A DNA stretch of 35,243 nt. It comes from Methylocystis sp. (GTDB lineage Bacteria; Pseudomonadota; Alphaproteobacteria; Rhizobiales; Beijerinckiaceae). The notes below the pieces were generated by a model. That model searched no databases. It was given only the letters and a program-made list of their open reading frames with translations, and was not told the origin of the DNA. The stretch lies in the NCBI GenBank assembly GCA_022843405.1, contig JALHNQ010000036.1, positions 1-35,243 on the forward strand. Direction: 5' to 3'. The position numbers and the translations under genes were made by a program. This document shows positions 8,805-17,085 of this stretch, in pieces. The first letter of the stretch is position 1. Every line of letters begins with the position of its first letter.

Positions 8805-8917
8805 AGCTTATCGAGCCCGAGGAGCCCTTGCCGGCGCCGCCGGATATTTTCGGTTACTTTACCTTGCCGACTTTTGAACTCGACATTTTTCCGGGGTGGC
8901 AAGGCCTCGCGCGATGA
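8805..8917 (+). pseudogene. mbnC: 3' remnant of a gene read as mbnC (last 36 codons)
   Basis: An open frame with no start codon runs from about 8807 to a TGA at 8915-8917. It encodes a tail containing PAPPDIFGYFTLPTFELD and FPGWQGLAR. Two observations show it is the end of a real gene. First, the stop overlaps the mbnM start as ATGA, the same coupling seen at mbnM-mbnF. Second, the tail resembles, from memory and without an alignment, the C-terminus of MbnC (a GYF...FE.D.FPGW pattern). MbnC partners the iron enzyme MbnB to make the oxazolone and thioamide groups of methanobactin, and its gene normally precedes mbnM. Everything 5' of this tail is replaced by the truncated mbnH. The family call is inference from position plus remembered motif. 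Confidence 0.7.
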
Positions 8918-10215
8918 CCGGCGCGCCGCTGTGGCGCGGATACTGCTTCCTATTCGCCAGCACTTCCGCAGCCGCTTTCATCATGCAGATCGATCTCGCA
9001 ATGGTTGCGAGATTAGGCGGCCGTGCGTCGGGCGCCTACGCGATTCTGATGCGCGTCACGCTCCTCGATGTCGCGGTCACCATCGCTTGCGCCGCCGTCG
9101 CCGCCATTGCGCTCGGACATGCGCAGAAAAATGGGGAGACGGCCGACGCGATTGAGAAGACCAGCGCGCTCGCCCTCGCGCTGGGCGCCGCGACGGCGAT
9201 TTTCGGCTTCTTCGCCTATCCGATTTTTCTCGGCGCGCTCATGGGCGACGCGGCCGCCGCTCCCTATGTCGGGGCGCCGATCCTTTGGCTTGTCGCTGGC
9301 GCCCCCTTTCGCGTTCTTTCGAATACGCAAGGATTTTTGTTGCATGCGCTCGGACGCGGCGGCTCGGTGCTCGCTTGGAAGCTCGCGGAAATTCCGGTGA
9401 AAGCTGCGGCCAATATCCTCTTCATGCAGACGCTTGGGTTTGGATTCGCTGGCTGCTTTCTTGCTGGCTGCTTCGTTGCGGCGGCTTCGTCATTCTGGTT
9501 GTGGAGCCGACTGCAAGCGCATGGCGCGCGAAGAATCCGCATTCCCGAAATCGCTTTCATACGCTCCTTTCTGAGCGGAACCTTCTGGGAAGCTCTGCGG
9601 GTGCTCTCGCCGCAAGCGGCGATGCTCTTCACGCTGACGCTCTTCTCGCTTCCTTGGCCCAACGGCGCCAATGGTCATCGTCTCGACTCATTTGCCGCCG
9701 CCCAAACCTTCATGCTGTTCATTCTTGGTCCGTTGCTGACGTTGACGCGCTTTCTCGCCATTCACCTGCCGACGAAATCTCAGGGCGACTGGCCGCCCGC
9801 GCTCGCGCCAGTCGTCCGGGTCGGCGCGCCAATCGCGCTGACGGCGGCCATTTTGCTACTGCTCGGGCGCGATTGGATCGGCGCTAATCTCTACCGCCAA
9901 GAGGGAACTTGGTGGTCCGTCTTCGTCGCTTGCCTCGCCCTTTCCTTGCCCATCCGCTTCGTTGGAAGCCTCGTCCGAGGCCTAACGCTCGCTCGCAGGT
10001 CCTTCGCAGAGCTGACCTCCGTGGATATGCTTTCGCAGTGGCTCATCGCGCCGCTGTTCATTCTAATTGGCCTTTCAGGCAACTGTCCGGAGATCGCCTA
10101 TCAGTCTCTGATCTGGCCCGAAGTCCTCGCCGTTTTCTTGCTCTGGCGCGGTTTTCGATCCGCGCCAGAGGAGCCGGCTGGCGTTTCGTTGCCCTTGAAA
10201 GGACATGTCCGATGA
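8914..10215 (+). CDS. mbnM: MATE-family efflux protein, probable methanobactin exporter
   Basis: A 433-residue inner-membrane protein with about 12 hydrophobic segments and the MATE layout of two similar bundles (first bundle from FASTSAAAFIMQIDLAMVARLG, second after about residue 225). MATE proteins export cationic or amphipathic compounds using H+ or Na+ gradients; MbnM is the proposed exporter of apo-methanobactin. The ATG at 8914 is preferred over the in-frame GTG at 8896 because it forms a 4-base ATGA overlap with the upstream stop. Its own stop overlaps the mbnF start in the same way. The MbnM name follows from the order mbnC tail - MATE - FAD monooxygenase - sulfotransferase, which matches Methylocystis methanobactin operons. 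With mbnA and mbnB absent it may have no native cargo. Confidence 0.82.
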   Translation: MTGAPLWRGYCFLFASTSAAAFIMQIDLAMVARLGGRASGAYAILMRVTLLDVAVTIACAAVAAIALGHAQKNGETADAIEKTSALALALGAATAIFGFFAYPIFLGALMGDAAAAPYVGAPILWLVAGAPFRVLSNTQGFLLHALGRGGSVLAWKLAEIPVKAAANILFMQTLGFGFAGCFLAGCFVAAASSFWLWSRLQAHGARRIRIPEIAFIRSFLSGTFWEALRVLSPQAAMLFTLTLFSLPWPNGANGHRLDSFAAAQTFMLFILGPLLTLTRFLAIHLPTKSQGDWPPALAPVVRVGAPIALTAAILLLLGRDWIGANLYRQEGTWWSVFVACLALSLPIRFVGSLVRGLTLARRSFAELTSVDMLSQWLIAPLFILIGLSGNCPEIAYQSLIWPEVLAVFLLWRGFRSAPEEPAGVSLPLKGHVR

Positions 10216-11864
10216 GCGTGGAGCGGGTTCCTGTTCTCATTGTCGGCGCCGGCTACGCTGGCTTGTCGGCGGCGGCGCTGCTCGCCTGGCGCGGCGTCCC
10301 CTGTCTTCTGGTGGAGCGACGCCCCTCAACGTCGCGACTGCCGAAAGCACATGGGATCAACCGGCGCAGCATGGAAGTTTTGCGTGTCGTCGAGGGTCTG
10401 GAAGATGCCCTGTTTGCGGCAAGCCGCACGGGCGCCAATGAATCCACGCTCATCATCGCCGAGAGTGTAACAAGTCCGCCGATCGAAACGCTCGTGACCA
10501 AGATGTCGCTTGACGCGACATGCGTGTCGCCGAGCAAAATATGCACGGCGGGCCAGGACCGGGTCGAACCGGTCTTGCTGCGCTTCGCCCGCGAGAACGG
10601 CGCCGAGATTAGGTTTTCGACGGCGCTAGCTCGCTTTTCGCAGCGAAGCGACGGCGTTGAAGCGATCTTGCGCGACGAAGCTTCCGGCAAAGAGACAACC
10701 ATATTGGCGGACTACATGATCGCCGCTGACGGCGCTGGCGGAACGATCCGCGACGCCGGCGGCGTGTCGATGCAAGGGCCGGGATTTCTTGCCGACACGA
10801 TCTCGGTTCTGTTTGAGGCCGATCTCAGCGCGATCCTGCCAAGCGATGGATTTGTGCTCTATTATTTGCGCAACGCGGCGTTCAGCGGCGCCTTCGTCAC
10901 CTGCGACGAACCCAACCACGGCCAGATCAACATTGAATATGAGTCCTCGCGCGATCAGGAATCCGATTTCGACGAAGAACGATGCAAAGAGCTCGTTCGA
11001 CAATCGATTGGCGTCCACGACTTAGCGGTGAATATTCTCGACATTCGTCCCTGGCGGATGGCCGCGCTTGTCGCCGACCGCATGTCCTTCGGACGGGTGT
11101 TTCTTGCGGGCGACTGCGCGCACATCACGCCGCCGGTCGGTGGGCTCGGCGGACAGGCCGCAATTCAAGACGCCGCGGACTTGGCCTGGAAACTGGCGCT
11201 TGTGGTCAAAGGCCATGCCGCGCCCGTTCTGCTCGACAGTTATGAGGCCGAACGAAAGCCGGTGGCGCGGATCGCGATCGCGCGAGCCATCGCCAATTAT
11301 GTCGAGCGCCTCCTGCCCGATCGTCAGGACTTGCGCATTCGGGAAGACGAATACGGCCTTCTCGAAACCGCGATGGGCTATCGATATCGCTCGGACGCGA
11401 TCATCGCCGACGACGCTGACGACGGGGCGCCGGTCGAGGATCCTTTTCGCCCGACCGGCGCGCCGGGAACGCGCCTTGTGCATGTCTGGCTGAGGCGGGG
11501 CGAGGAGACGATCTCCTCTCACGATCTGGTCGGACGCGATTTCATGCTCTTCGCCGGGCCGCAGGGAAGCGACTGGATCGAGGCGGCGCAGCATGTCGGC
11601 CTTCGTTCAGGCGCGCCGCTTGGCGTCTGCCGCTTGGGATTTGACGTCGACGATCCCGAAGGGCTTTTTCTGCCGCGTCTCGGCGTTTCGCCTGAAGGCG
11701 CGCTGCTCGTGCGGCCCGATGGATTCATTTGTTGGCGTTCGCGAGGCCATAGTCCCCGTCCGCTTTCCACTCTGGAAGAGAGTTTTGCGCGCGTGCGCGG
11801 CTTCGCAACGCGCGAATCCAACGGCATTCGCGAGACCGCGCTCGCGGGCGCAACCTCGGCGTAA
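10212..11864 (+). CDS. mbnF: FAD-dependent aromatic-hydroxylase-type monooxygenase, methanobactin tailoring
   Basis: A 550-residue cytoplasmic flavoprotein of the PheA/TfdB class. Seen: the dinucleotide motif VGAGYAGLSAA at residues 11-21 followed by the acidic strand end VERR; the middle DG motif (AADGAGGTIRDAGG); the flavin-phosphate GD motif LAGDCAHITPPVGGLGG near residues 298-314; and a C-terminal thioredoxin-like domain as in the family. In Methylocystis methanobactin operons MbnF is proposed to modify the N-terminal heterocycle (pyrazinedione formation from an oxazolone). The start at 10212 overlaps the mbnM stop as ATGA. The frame is complete with all cofactor motifs, so the enzyme itself looks functional. 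In isolation the sequence could be any phenol-type hydroxylase; context decides the name. Confidence 0.82.
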   Translation: MSVERVPVLIVGAGYAGLSAAALLAWRGVPCLLVERRPSTSRLPKAHGINRRSMEVLRVVEGLEDALFAASRTGANESTLIIAESVTSPPIETLVTKMSLDATCVSPSKICTAGQDRVEPVLLRFARENGAEIRFSTALARFSQRSDGVEAILRDEASGKETTILADYMIAADGAGGTIRDAGGVSMQGPGFLADTISVLFEADLSAILPSDGFVLYYLRNAAFSGAFVTCDEPNHGQINIEYESSRDQESDFDEERCKELVRQSIGVHDLAVNILDIRPWRMAALVADRMSFGRVFLAGDCAHITPPVGGLGGQAAIQDAADLAWKLALVVKGHAAPVLLDSYEAERKPVARIAIARAIANYVERLLPDRQDLRIREDEYGLLETAMGYRYRSDAIIADDADDGAPVEDPFRPTGAPGTRLVHVWLRRGEETISSHDLVGRDFMLFAGPQGSDWIEAAQHVGLRSGAPLGVCRLGFDVDDPEGLFLPRLGVSPEGALLVRPDGFICWRSRGHSPRPLSTLEESFARVRGFATRESNGIRETALAGATSA

Positions 11865-11912
11865 CCGCGTCTTCCTCTCTCAAGGAAGGTCTTCGCAAAG
11901 GAGAGTGGTCGA

Positions 11913-12920
11913 ATGTCCATCCTTTCGCCGGAACTCCACATGCCTCCCAAATCAGAACGAGTCCTGGCGGTCGATCCGAAAAGGCTCGAAACGATCCAGA
12001 CCCCATACCAGGACTTCAACCGGATTTCGCGCGCCAGCGGCGTTTTGGAAGTCCTGCCTCTGCAGGCGAAGCGCCAATTCAGATCCTACTATTTTTTCAA
12101 TCCTCCGAAGTGGAGAGTCTGGGCGCGTTCGCTGAGCCGAAGCCAACGCATGGAGCCGTCCTTCGCATCGATCGGCGCGGTGCGCTCCGGCACGTCTTTC
12201 CTGTCCTCTTATATTCTTCAGCATCCGCACGTGGTCCTGCCCTTGTCGAAGGAAATCTCCTTCACGGATACGATGCGCGAACTCATGGCGCATTTTCCGA
12301 CGCTCGCAGCGCAACGGGCGGCGGAGCGGCGCAACGGCGGCGCGATCACAGGATACTGCACGCCGGTGATGCCCAATCCGCTATGGATATTTCTGGCGAA
12401 GTCGATGTTTCCGAATATGCGCATCATATGCGTTCTGCGCGATCCGGTTGATCGCGCGTTTTCGCATTGGCGGTGGGATCAGAAGCGGTTCATCAGCCGC
12501 AAGATGCAGGATCCGCACTGGAGGGGTTTTCCAGATTTCGAAACCCTGGTTAAGACCGAAATCGCGACGATACGCGGCGGCGGCATGGAGCCGCACGCAT
12601 TTTCGGGCGCGCGCGCCGGCTATTTGCGGCACAGCATCTACGCGCCCTTCATGCGTTTGCTCTTCGAGCAATTCGGCAGAGATCGCGTTTTCATCGTCGA
12701 CGCGGCGAAATTTTTTCAAGGCCCGCGATCGACGGCGAAGGAGATTTATGCGTTTCTCGGACTGCCCCAGGTTGAGCCGCTCCTGATCGAGGAGCGCAAT
12801 TCCGGGCCTTCCGGCGAGCTTGATGTCGGGGCTCGGGAGGATTTGGCGGCGTTTTTCCGGCCCTATAATGAAGAGCTCTACGCGCTGCTCGACAAGGATT
12901 TCGGCTGGGGCGCCCGATAG
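11913..12920 (+). CDS. mbnS: PAPS-dependent sulfotransferase, methanobactin tailoring
   Basis: A 335-residue enzyme that transfers sulfate from PAPS. The 5'-phosphosulfate loop [14 protein letters not shown] lies at residues 88-101 and the 3'-phosphate motif [16 protein letters not shown] at 173-188, both standard for the NodH/heparan-type superfamily. The C-terminal [21 protein letters not shown] segment is also typical. Methanobactins of several Methylocystis strains carry a sulfated threonine, and MbnS is the proposed source. It follows mbnF by 48 bases with a GGAGAG ribosome site (AAAGGAGAGTGGTCGA before the ATG), so it is the last gene of the cluster. The frame and PAPS sites are intact. 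The substrate is inferred from context, because sulfotransferase substrate range cannot be read from sequence. Confidence 0.82.
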   Translation: MSILSPELHMPPKSERVLAVDPKRLETIQTPYQDFNRISRASGVLEVLPLQAKRQFRSYYFFNPPKWRVWARSLSRSQRMEPSFASIGAVRSGTSFLSSYILQHPHVVLPLSKEISFTDTMRELMAHFPTLAAQRAAERRNGGAITGYCTPVMPNPLWIFLAKSMFPNMRIICVLRDPVDRAFSHWRWDQKRFISRKMQDPHWRGFPDFETLVKTEIATIRGGGMEPHAFSGARAGYLRHSIYAPFMRLLFEQFGRDRVFIVDAAKFFQGPRSTAKEIYAFLGLPQVEPLLIEERNSGPSGELDVGAREDLAAFFRPYNEELYALLDKDFGWGAR

Positions 12921-13032
12921 CAGGGCGCGCCGCGGACCTCGAACCTGGTCCCGAGTCGGCATGTGGGCTTCACGCGCCCGCATTCCGGCAATATATGGAA
13001 GACGCCGAAACTTCCGCCGGTTCGAGGACAGG

Positions 13033-14070
13033 ATGAACGCCCACGCCAGGACGCCCGCGGTCGCCGCGCCGGCGCCGCTTGTCGACCCCTTCGGGCGGAC
13101 GATCTCCTATCTGCGCGTCTCCGTCACCGACCGGTGCGATTTTCGCTGCGTCTATTGCATGTCCGAACATATGCAGTTCCTGCCGCGGCGCGATCTGCTG
13201 ACGCTCGAGGAGCTCGATCGACTCTGCTCCGCCTTTGTCGAGCGGGGAACCAAGAAGCTGCGCATCACCGGCGGCGAGCCGCTGGTGCGCCACGACGTGA
13301 TGAAGCTGTTTCGGGCTCTGTCGCGCCATCTTGCATCCGGCGCGCTGGAGGAGCTGACGCTCACCACCAACGGCTCGCAGCTTTCGCGTTTCGCGACCGA
13401 ACTCGCCGACTGCGGCGTGCGGCGGGTCAATATCTCGCTCGACACGCTCGATCCCGACCGATTCAAGGCGCTGACCCGAACCGGCGCGCATGAACAGGTG
13501 CTGGCGGGGATCGCCGCCGCTCGCGCCGCCGGTCTCAAGGTGAAGCTCAACGCGGTGGCGCTGAAAGGCGTCAACGAAGACGAGTTTGTCCCGCTCGCGC
13601 GCTTCGCGCATGAAAGCGGAATGGACATGACCTTCATCGAAGTGATGCCGCTCGGCGAACTCGATGGGCCGGAACGCGCCGACCAATATCTGCCGATGCA
13701 GGCGGTTTGCGATCGGCTGAGCGAAGCCTTCACGCTCGACGAGATCGACTATCGCACTGGCGGACCGGCGCGTTACATGCGCGCGCGCGAGACCGGCGGG
13801 CGCATCGGCTTCATCACGCCGCTCACCCATAATTTCTGCGAGAGCTGCAACCGGGTGCGCGTCACCTGCACCGGGACGCTTTATATGTGCCTTGGCCAGG
13901 AAGACGCGGCCGACCTTCGCGCGCCGTTGCGCGAAAGCTCAGACGACGCGCTGCTGCACCAGGCGATCGAGACCGCCATCCTGCGCAAGCCCAAGGGCCA
14001 CGATTTTGTGATCGATCGCGCGGCGCCGGCGCCCGCCGTCTCTCGCCATATGAGCATGACGGGCGGCTGA
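13033..14070 (+). CDS. moaA: GTP 3',8-cyclase, molybdenum cofactor synthesis
   Basis: Radical-SAM enzyme that rearranges GTP in the first step of molybdopterin synthesis (with MoaC). The 345-residue product has the N-terminal radical-SAM cluster C35-x3-C39-x2-C42 ([11 protein letters not shown]), the [13 protein letters not shown]-binding block, and the C-terminal second 4Fe-4S site [14 protein letters not shown]. It ends in the invariant Gly-Gly tail (MSMTGG) needed for activity. The ATG at 13033 follows GAGGACAGG; the in-frame stretch back to 12820 overlaps mbnS in another frame and is rejected. The gene lies 112 bases after mbnS and is probably separate from the mbn unit. It is followed within 3 bases by a dehydrogenase-family gene. 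Confidence 0.95.
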   Translation: MNAHARTPAVAAPAPLVDPFGRTISYLRVSVTDRCDFRCVYCMSEHMQFLPRRDLLTLEELDRLCSAFVERGTKKLRITGGEPLVRHDVMKLFRALSRHLASGALEELTLTTNGSQLSRFATELADCGVRRVNISLDTLDPDRFKALTRTGAHEQVLAGIAAARAAGLKVKLNAVALKGVNEDEFVPLARFAHESGMDMTFIEVMPLGELDGPERADQYLPMQAVCDRLSEAFTLDEIDYRTGGPARYMRARETGGRIGFITPLTHNFCESCNRVRVTCTGTLYMCLGQEDAADLRAPLRESSDDALLHQAIETAILRKPKGHDFVIDRAAPAPAVSRHMSMTGG

Positions 14071-14073
14071 TTG

Positions 14074-14949
14074 ATGGAGCCCACGTTAGTCGCTTTTATC
14101 GGCCTCGGGGTCATGGGCTATCCCATGGCCGGCCATCTCCATCGCGCCGGCCACAAGGTGCGGGTCTACAACCGCACGATGGCCAAGGCCGAGAAATTCG
14201 CCGCCGCCCATGCCGGCGCGGAAGGGTTCTCGACTCCGGCCGAAGCGGCGAATGGCGCCGAATTCGTCTTTTCCTGCGTCGGCAATGACGACGATCTGCG
14301 CGCGGTGACGGTCGGCGGCGCGGGCGCCTTCGCGGGCATGTCGGCGGGCGCGATCTTCGTCGATCACACGACCGCCTCGGCCCAGGTCGCGCGGGAGCTC
14401 CACGCGGCGGCGGCCGAGCGCGGGTTCGGCTTCGTCGACGCGCCGATCTCCGGCGGACAGGCCGGGGCGGAAAAAGGGGCGCTGACCGTGATGTGCGGCG
14501 GCGATCCGGCGGCCTTCGCCAGGGCGGAGCCGGTGATCGCCTGCTACGCGCGCGCCTGCCGGCTGATGGGGCCGCCGGGCGCCGGGCAGCTCACCAAGAT
14601 GGTCAATCAGATCGTCATCGCCGGCCTGATCCAGAGCCTGGCCGAGGCGCTGCATTTCGCCGGCGCCGCCGGACTCGACGCGGAGAATGTCGTCGACCTT
14701 CTCAAGAACGGTGCGGCGCAGTCGTGGCAAATGGAAAATCGCACGAAAACAATGGTTGCGGGCGAGTTCGACTTCGGCTTCGCCGTCGAATGGATGCGCA
14801 AGGATCTGGCGATCTGCCTCGCCGAAGCGCGGCGCAACGGCGCGCGCCTGCCGGTCGCGGCGCTCGTCGACCAGTTTTACGCCGAGGTGGAACGGATGGG
14901 CGGACGGCGCTGGGACACGTCGAGCCTCATCGCGCGGCTTGAACGATGA
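14074..14949 (+). CDS. NAD(P)-dependent oxidoreductase, 3-hydroxyisobutyrate dehydrogenase family
   Basis: A 291-residue beta-hydroxyacid dehydrogenase. It shows the Rossmann motif FIGLGVMGYPMAGHL at residues 8-22, followed by an Arg-containing strand end (VYNRT) that hints at NADP preference. It also has the substrate-binding DAPISGGQAGAEKG block and the catalytic Lys in GQLTKMVNQ. Members act on 3-hydroxyisobutyrate, tartronate semialdehyde, glyoxylate or related acids; the exact substrate is not decidable here. Glyoxylate/succinic-semialdehyde reductase or tartronate-semialdehyde reductase activity would fit one-carbon metabolism but is only a guess. It starts 3 bases after the moaA stop, so the two are likely co-transcribed despite unrelated functions. 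Confidence 0.85.
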   Translation: MEPTLVAFIGLGVMGYPMAGHLHRAGHKVRVYNRTMAKAEKFAAAHAGAEGFSTPAEAANGAEFVFSCVGNDDDLRAVTVGGAGAFAGMSAGAIFVDHTTASAQVARELHAAAAERGFGFVDAPISGGQAGAEKGALTVMCGGDPAAFARAEPVIACYARACRLMGPPGAGQLTKMVNQIVIAGLIQSLAEALHFAGAAGLDAENVVDLLKNGAAQSWQMENRTKTMVAGEFDFGFAVEWMRKDLAICLAEARRNGARLPVAALVDQFYAEVERMGGRRWDTSSLIARLER

Positions 14950-14990
14950 GGCCGGTTTAGGGCGAAATCTTAAAATTTCGTGACTACGGC

Positions 14991-15015
14991 GGAACCATTG
15001 CCGGGGCGGCGCGTT
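14991..15015 (+). promoter_or_regulatory. EcfG-type general-stress promoter (GGAAC-N16-CGTT)
   Basis: GGAAC at 14991-14995 and CGTT at 15012-15015 are separated by exactly 16 bases, matching the alphaproteobacterial EcfG (PhyR-NepR controlled) consensus. Transcription would begin near 15022 and leave a leader of about 85 bases before the small exported protein at 15107. The spacer and start region also hold a 9-base perfect inverted repeat (TTGCCGGGG / CCCCGGCAA, 14998-15027). The match is seen; sigma-factor use is inferred. Confidence 0.6.
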
Positions 15016-15106
15016 TTCCCCCGGCAAAAAGAGGAAACGTCCAGGGTCGCAGTGTTCGCGTAGCGATCCGAGGTTGAGTTCCCGGTCACCCTGTGGGGAG
15101 CCCTAA

Positions 15107-15427
15107 ATGGCCGTTTCGCGCGAAAGCCCTTTCGCAAGCCGTACGTCTCGGATTGTCCTCGGATTCACCGTCGCCATTTGCGCGGTCGCTGCTGTCGCGG
15201 CTGCGCCGTCGGCGACGTCTGAACCGAAGCTGCAATCCTCCGCCACTGGCGTCCAAGCCGCCGTGAGCCTCAATGACGTTGGCATGCGTCCGCTGGCGCG
15301 TGGAGCGGCGATCCGAGTGGGGCGCGCCTATGGCGCGGAGGATGAAGACTGCACGCTCGTCATCACGCCGAATGCTGACGAGCGAGGTCGCGTCCGTTAC
15401 ATGCGTAGCGTCTCCTGCGCGAATTGA
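15107..15427 (+). CDS. Small exported protein of unknown function
   Basis: I do not recognise a family. The 106-residue product has a twin-basic N-terminus and a hydrophobic segment (residues about 16-34, VLGFTVAICAVAAVAAAPSA) that reads as a signal peptide. This leaves a mature domain of roughly 70 residues with two Cys (one in DEDCTLVI, one in SVSCAN near the end) that could form a disulfide in the periplasm. The ATG at 15107 follows a GGGGAG ribosome site. It has its own EcfG-type promoter upstream and a strong terminator downstream, so it is a self-contained transcription unit probably induced by general stress. Coding is supported by the ribosome site, signal peptide and flanking signals, not by homology. 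Confidence 0.7.
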   Translation: MAVSRESPFASRTSRIVLGFTVAICAVAAVAAAPSATSEPKLQSSATGVQAAVSLNDVGMRPLARGAAIRVGRAYGAEDEDCTLVITPNADERGRVRYMRSVSCAN

Positions 15428-15472
15428 CGCCGAGAGTCGCGCACCCGGATAAAGGCCAAAGGGCAGGCCTTG

Positions 15473-15507
15473 GGCGAGGATCGTTCGGAAACGATCTTCG
15501 CCTTTTT
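15473..15507 (+). terminator. Intrinsic terminator
   Basis: GGCGAGGATCGTT at 15473-15485 pairs with AACGATCTTCGCC at 15490-15502 (13 pairs with one G-U wobble) around a CGGA loop. TTTTT follows at once. It closes the small stress gene unit ending at 15427 and separates it from the convergent porin gene. Confidence 0.88.
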
Positions 15508-15526
15508 GTTTCTAGCTGCCGTTTTC

Positions 15527-16873
15527 CTAAAACTTCGTTTGCAGACGCAGGCCGAGATAGCTCGCCCGCATCCTCGCCGGATTCCACGGATCGATGATCT
15601 GGACGTCGCCTGAAAGCCGCAGCCAACGGGTCACCGCGAAATTATAGAAGGCCTCGACGCCGCCTTCGCTGCGGCGATTGATCCGCCGCATCGCCAGTCC
15701 GGAGAGGAGCGGCTGGGTCAGGCCGTAATGGTAATAGCCGACGCCCCAGAGATCGTCTTCGCGGCCCGTCATCAGATTATTGCCGGCGAGTCCGACGAGC
15801 ATGCTCCATCTGACCGGATTGGGATTGCCGTCCGAAAGGGTCGCGAGCGTGAACAGGCCCCAGCCGAGTTTGGGGTTCGTTTCGCTCTGCATAAGATATT
15901 GCTGGACCGCGTAGGAAACGAACCAGAAGCCCTTTTTGGTCAAGCCGCGGAGCCGGGCGATCGACTGCCGGGTCTCGCCGATGTCGTCGAGGTCGAAGCC
16001 CCTGGCGTTGCTGTAGGCGAAGCGCAGCGTATGGAAGCCGCGGAGGCCGCCGATCTCGACGGGCACGGTCGCCACCAGACCGGCGCCGACGCCGCGCTCG
16101 AACGGCCGCTCAATGACCCGCGGCTGCTGAGCGTTACGCGGGTCGGCGACCATCACCTTGAGGTCGAAATATTTGGTCTTGAGCGCGGCGACGCCGCCCA
16201 GGAGATAGGGCGGCGCGATAATCAGCCGGTCGGCGACGCTTTCCGGCGAGCTGACGCCGATGCCGGTCGAGGGCAATGCGAAAGCCCGGTTCATGAAAGT
16301 GTCGATGCCGCCGCCGCCGACCAGCGGCGTCTGCGCGGCGAGGGTCAACATGTTGAACTTGCCGATCGTCACCGAAAGGTCTTCGCTGAGTTCCTGCGTC
16401 AGCGTCATCGACAAGGCCGAGTGATAGCCGTCGATCTCGATAAACGCCTGGGCGACGTTGACCGGCAGCAGCGCCAGATCCTGCCGGTTCAAATTGCGGC
16501 CGAAATAATGCTCATATTGGGCGTTGAATTTGAGCCCTTTCCAGAAGCCGAGCTTCTCGCCGTCGACGCGCAGAAACATGTCCATCTTGCCGCCGTAGCG
16601 GGCCGTCCGATCAATCGCGCCGGCGGTTATGCCCTGGTAGAATTGAGTCATCCAGACGTCGACGTCGATCCCGAACTTGCGCAGCTGGTCCTTAGGGCCG
16701 CCCGGCGTGTCGGTCAGCGACTTCTGCTTGGCGAGGGCGACGGCGTTGTCTTCGGCGCGGGCGGGGGCGTAAAAGGCTGGGATGATGACGCAGACCGCGG
16801 CCAAGAGGCTGCGTGTTCCTGCCCGTCGCCTTTTTGCGGAGGCCGGCCCGCTCGACTCCCTCCGCCGCCACAT
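15527..16873 (-). CDS. OprB-family porin
   Basis: Outer-membrane beta-barrel of the carbohydrate-selective OprB family. The 448-residue form starts at the ATG at 16873. A GTG at 16906 would add 11 residues but lacks support. A long basic N-terminus precedes the hydrophobic signal core (LLAAVCVIIPAFYAPARA). The mature part opens with GGPKDQLRKFGIDVDVWMTQFYQG, followed by YGGKMDMFLRVDGEKLGFWKG and FNAQYEHYFG, typical OprB blocks. It ends in LRLQTKF with a C-terminal Phe. OprB porins take up sugars in pseudomonads; in methanotrophs the natural solute is unknown, and the protein may act as a general porin. The gene is convergent with the small stress gene and divergent from lysK. Confidence 0.85.
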   Translation of the reverse strand: MWRRRESSGPASAKRRRAGTRSLLAAVCVIIPAFYAPARAEDNAVALAKQKSLTDTPGGPKDQLRKFGIDVDVWMTQFYQGITAGAIDRTARYGGKMDMFLRVDGEKLGFWKGLKFNAQYEHYFGRNLNRQDLALLPVNVAQAFIEIDGYHSALSMTLTQELSEDLSVTIGKFNMLTLAAQTPLVGGGGIDTFMNRAFALPSTGIGVSSPESVADRLIIAPPYLLGGVAALKTKYFDLKVMVADPRNAQQPRVIERPFERGVGAGLVATVPVEIGGLRGFHTLRFAYSNARGFDLDDIGETRQSIARLRGLTKKGFWFVSYAVQQYLMQSETNPKLGWGLFTLATLSDGNPNPVRWSMLVGLAGNNLMTGREDDLWGVGYYHYGLTQPLLSGLAMRRINRRSEGGVEAFYNFAVTRWLRLSGDVQIIDPWNPARMRASYLGLRLQTKF

Positions 16874-17085
16874 CCTATTCGGCCCCGTAGGCTGATGGTG
16901 AATCACATGCGCCGCGAAGCTTAGCGCCCTAGCCGCGCTTGTCTATCGACGGCGCGCCACAGTCGCGAGCTTTCGTTCGCCGACGCCCCGGCCCTCGGCC
17001 GAAGATGGCCGGCTTCTTCGTTGACGCCCCGAGCCCCTCTCCCTACTGTGCGCGCCTCCCCTACAGAATGGCCAGCACGCATCCC

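Noticed and set aside
8681-8902. Minus-strand 73-codon frame spanning the junction, as a novel gene
   Set aside because: It is out of frame with both real remnants and merely crosses the scar; no ribosome site or family match.
7817-8913. A hidden mbnA precursor gene (short peptide with paired Cys) near the scar
   Set aside because: Only 30 bases separate mbnH and mbnT, and the junction has no spare intergenic DNA; no leader-plus-core peptide was seen.
8896-8913. GTG start for mbnM at 8896
   Set aside because: The ATG at 8914 forms the same ATGA overlap used at the next junction; the GTG adds only six residues without support.
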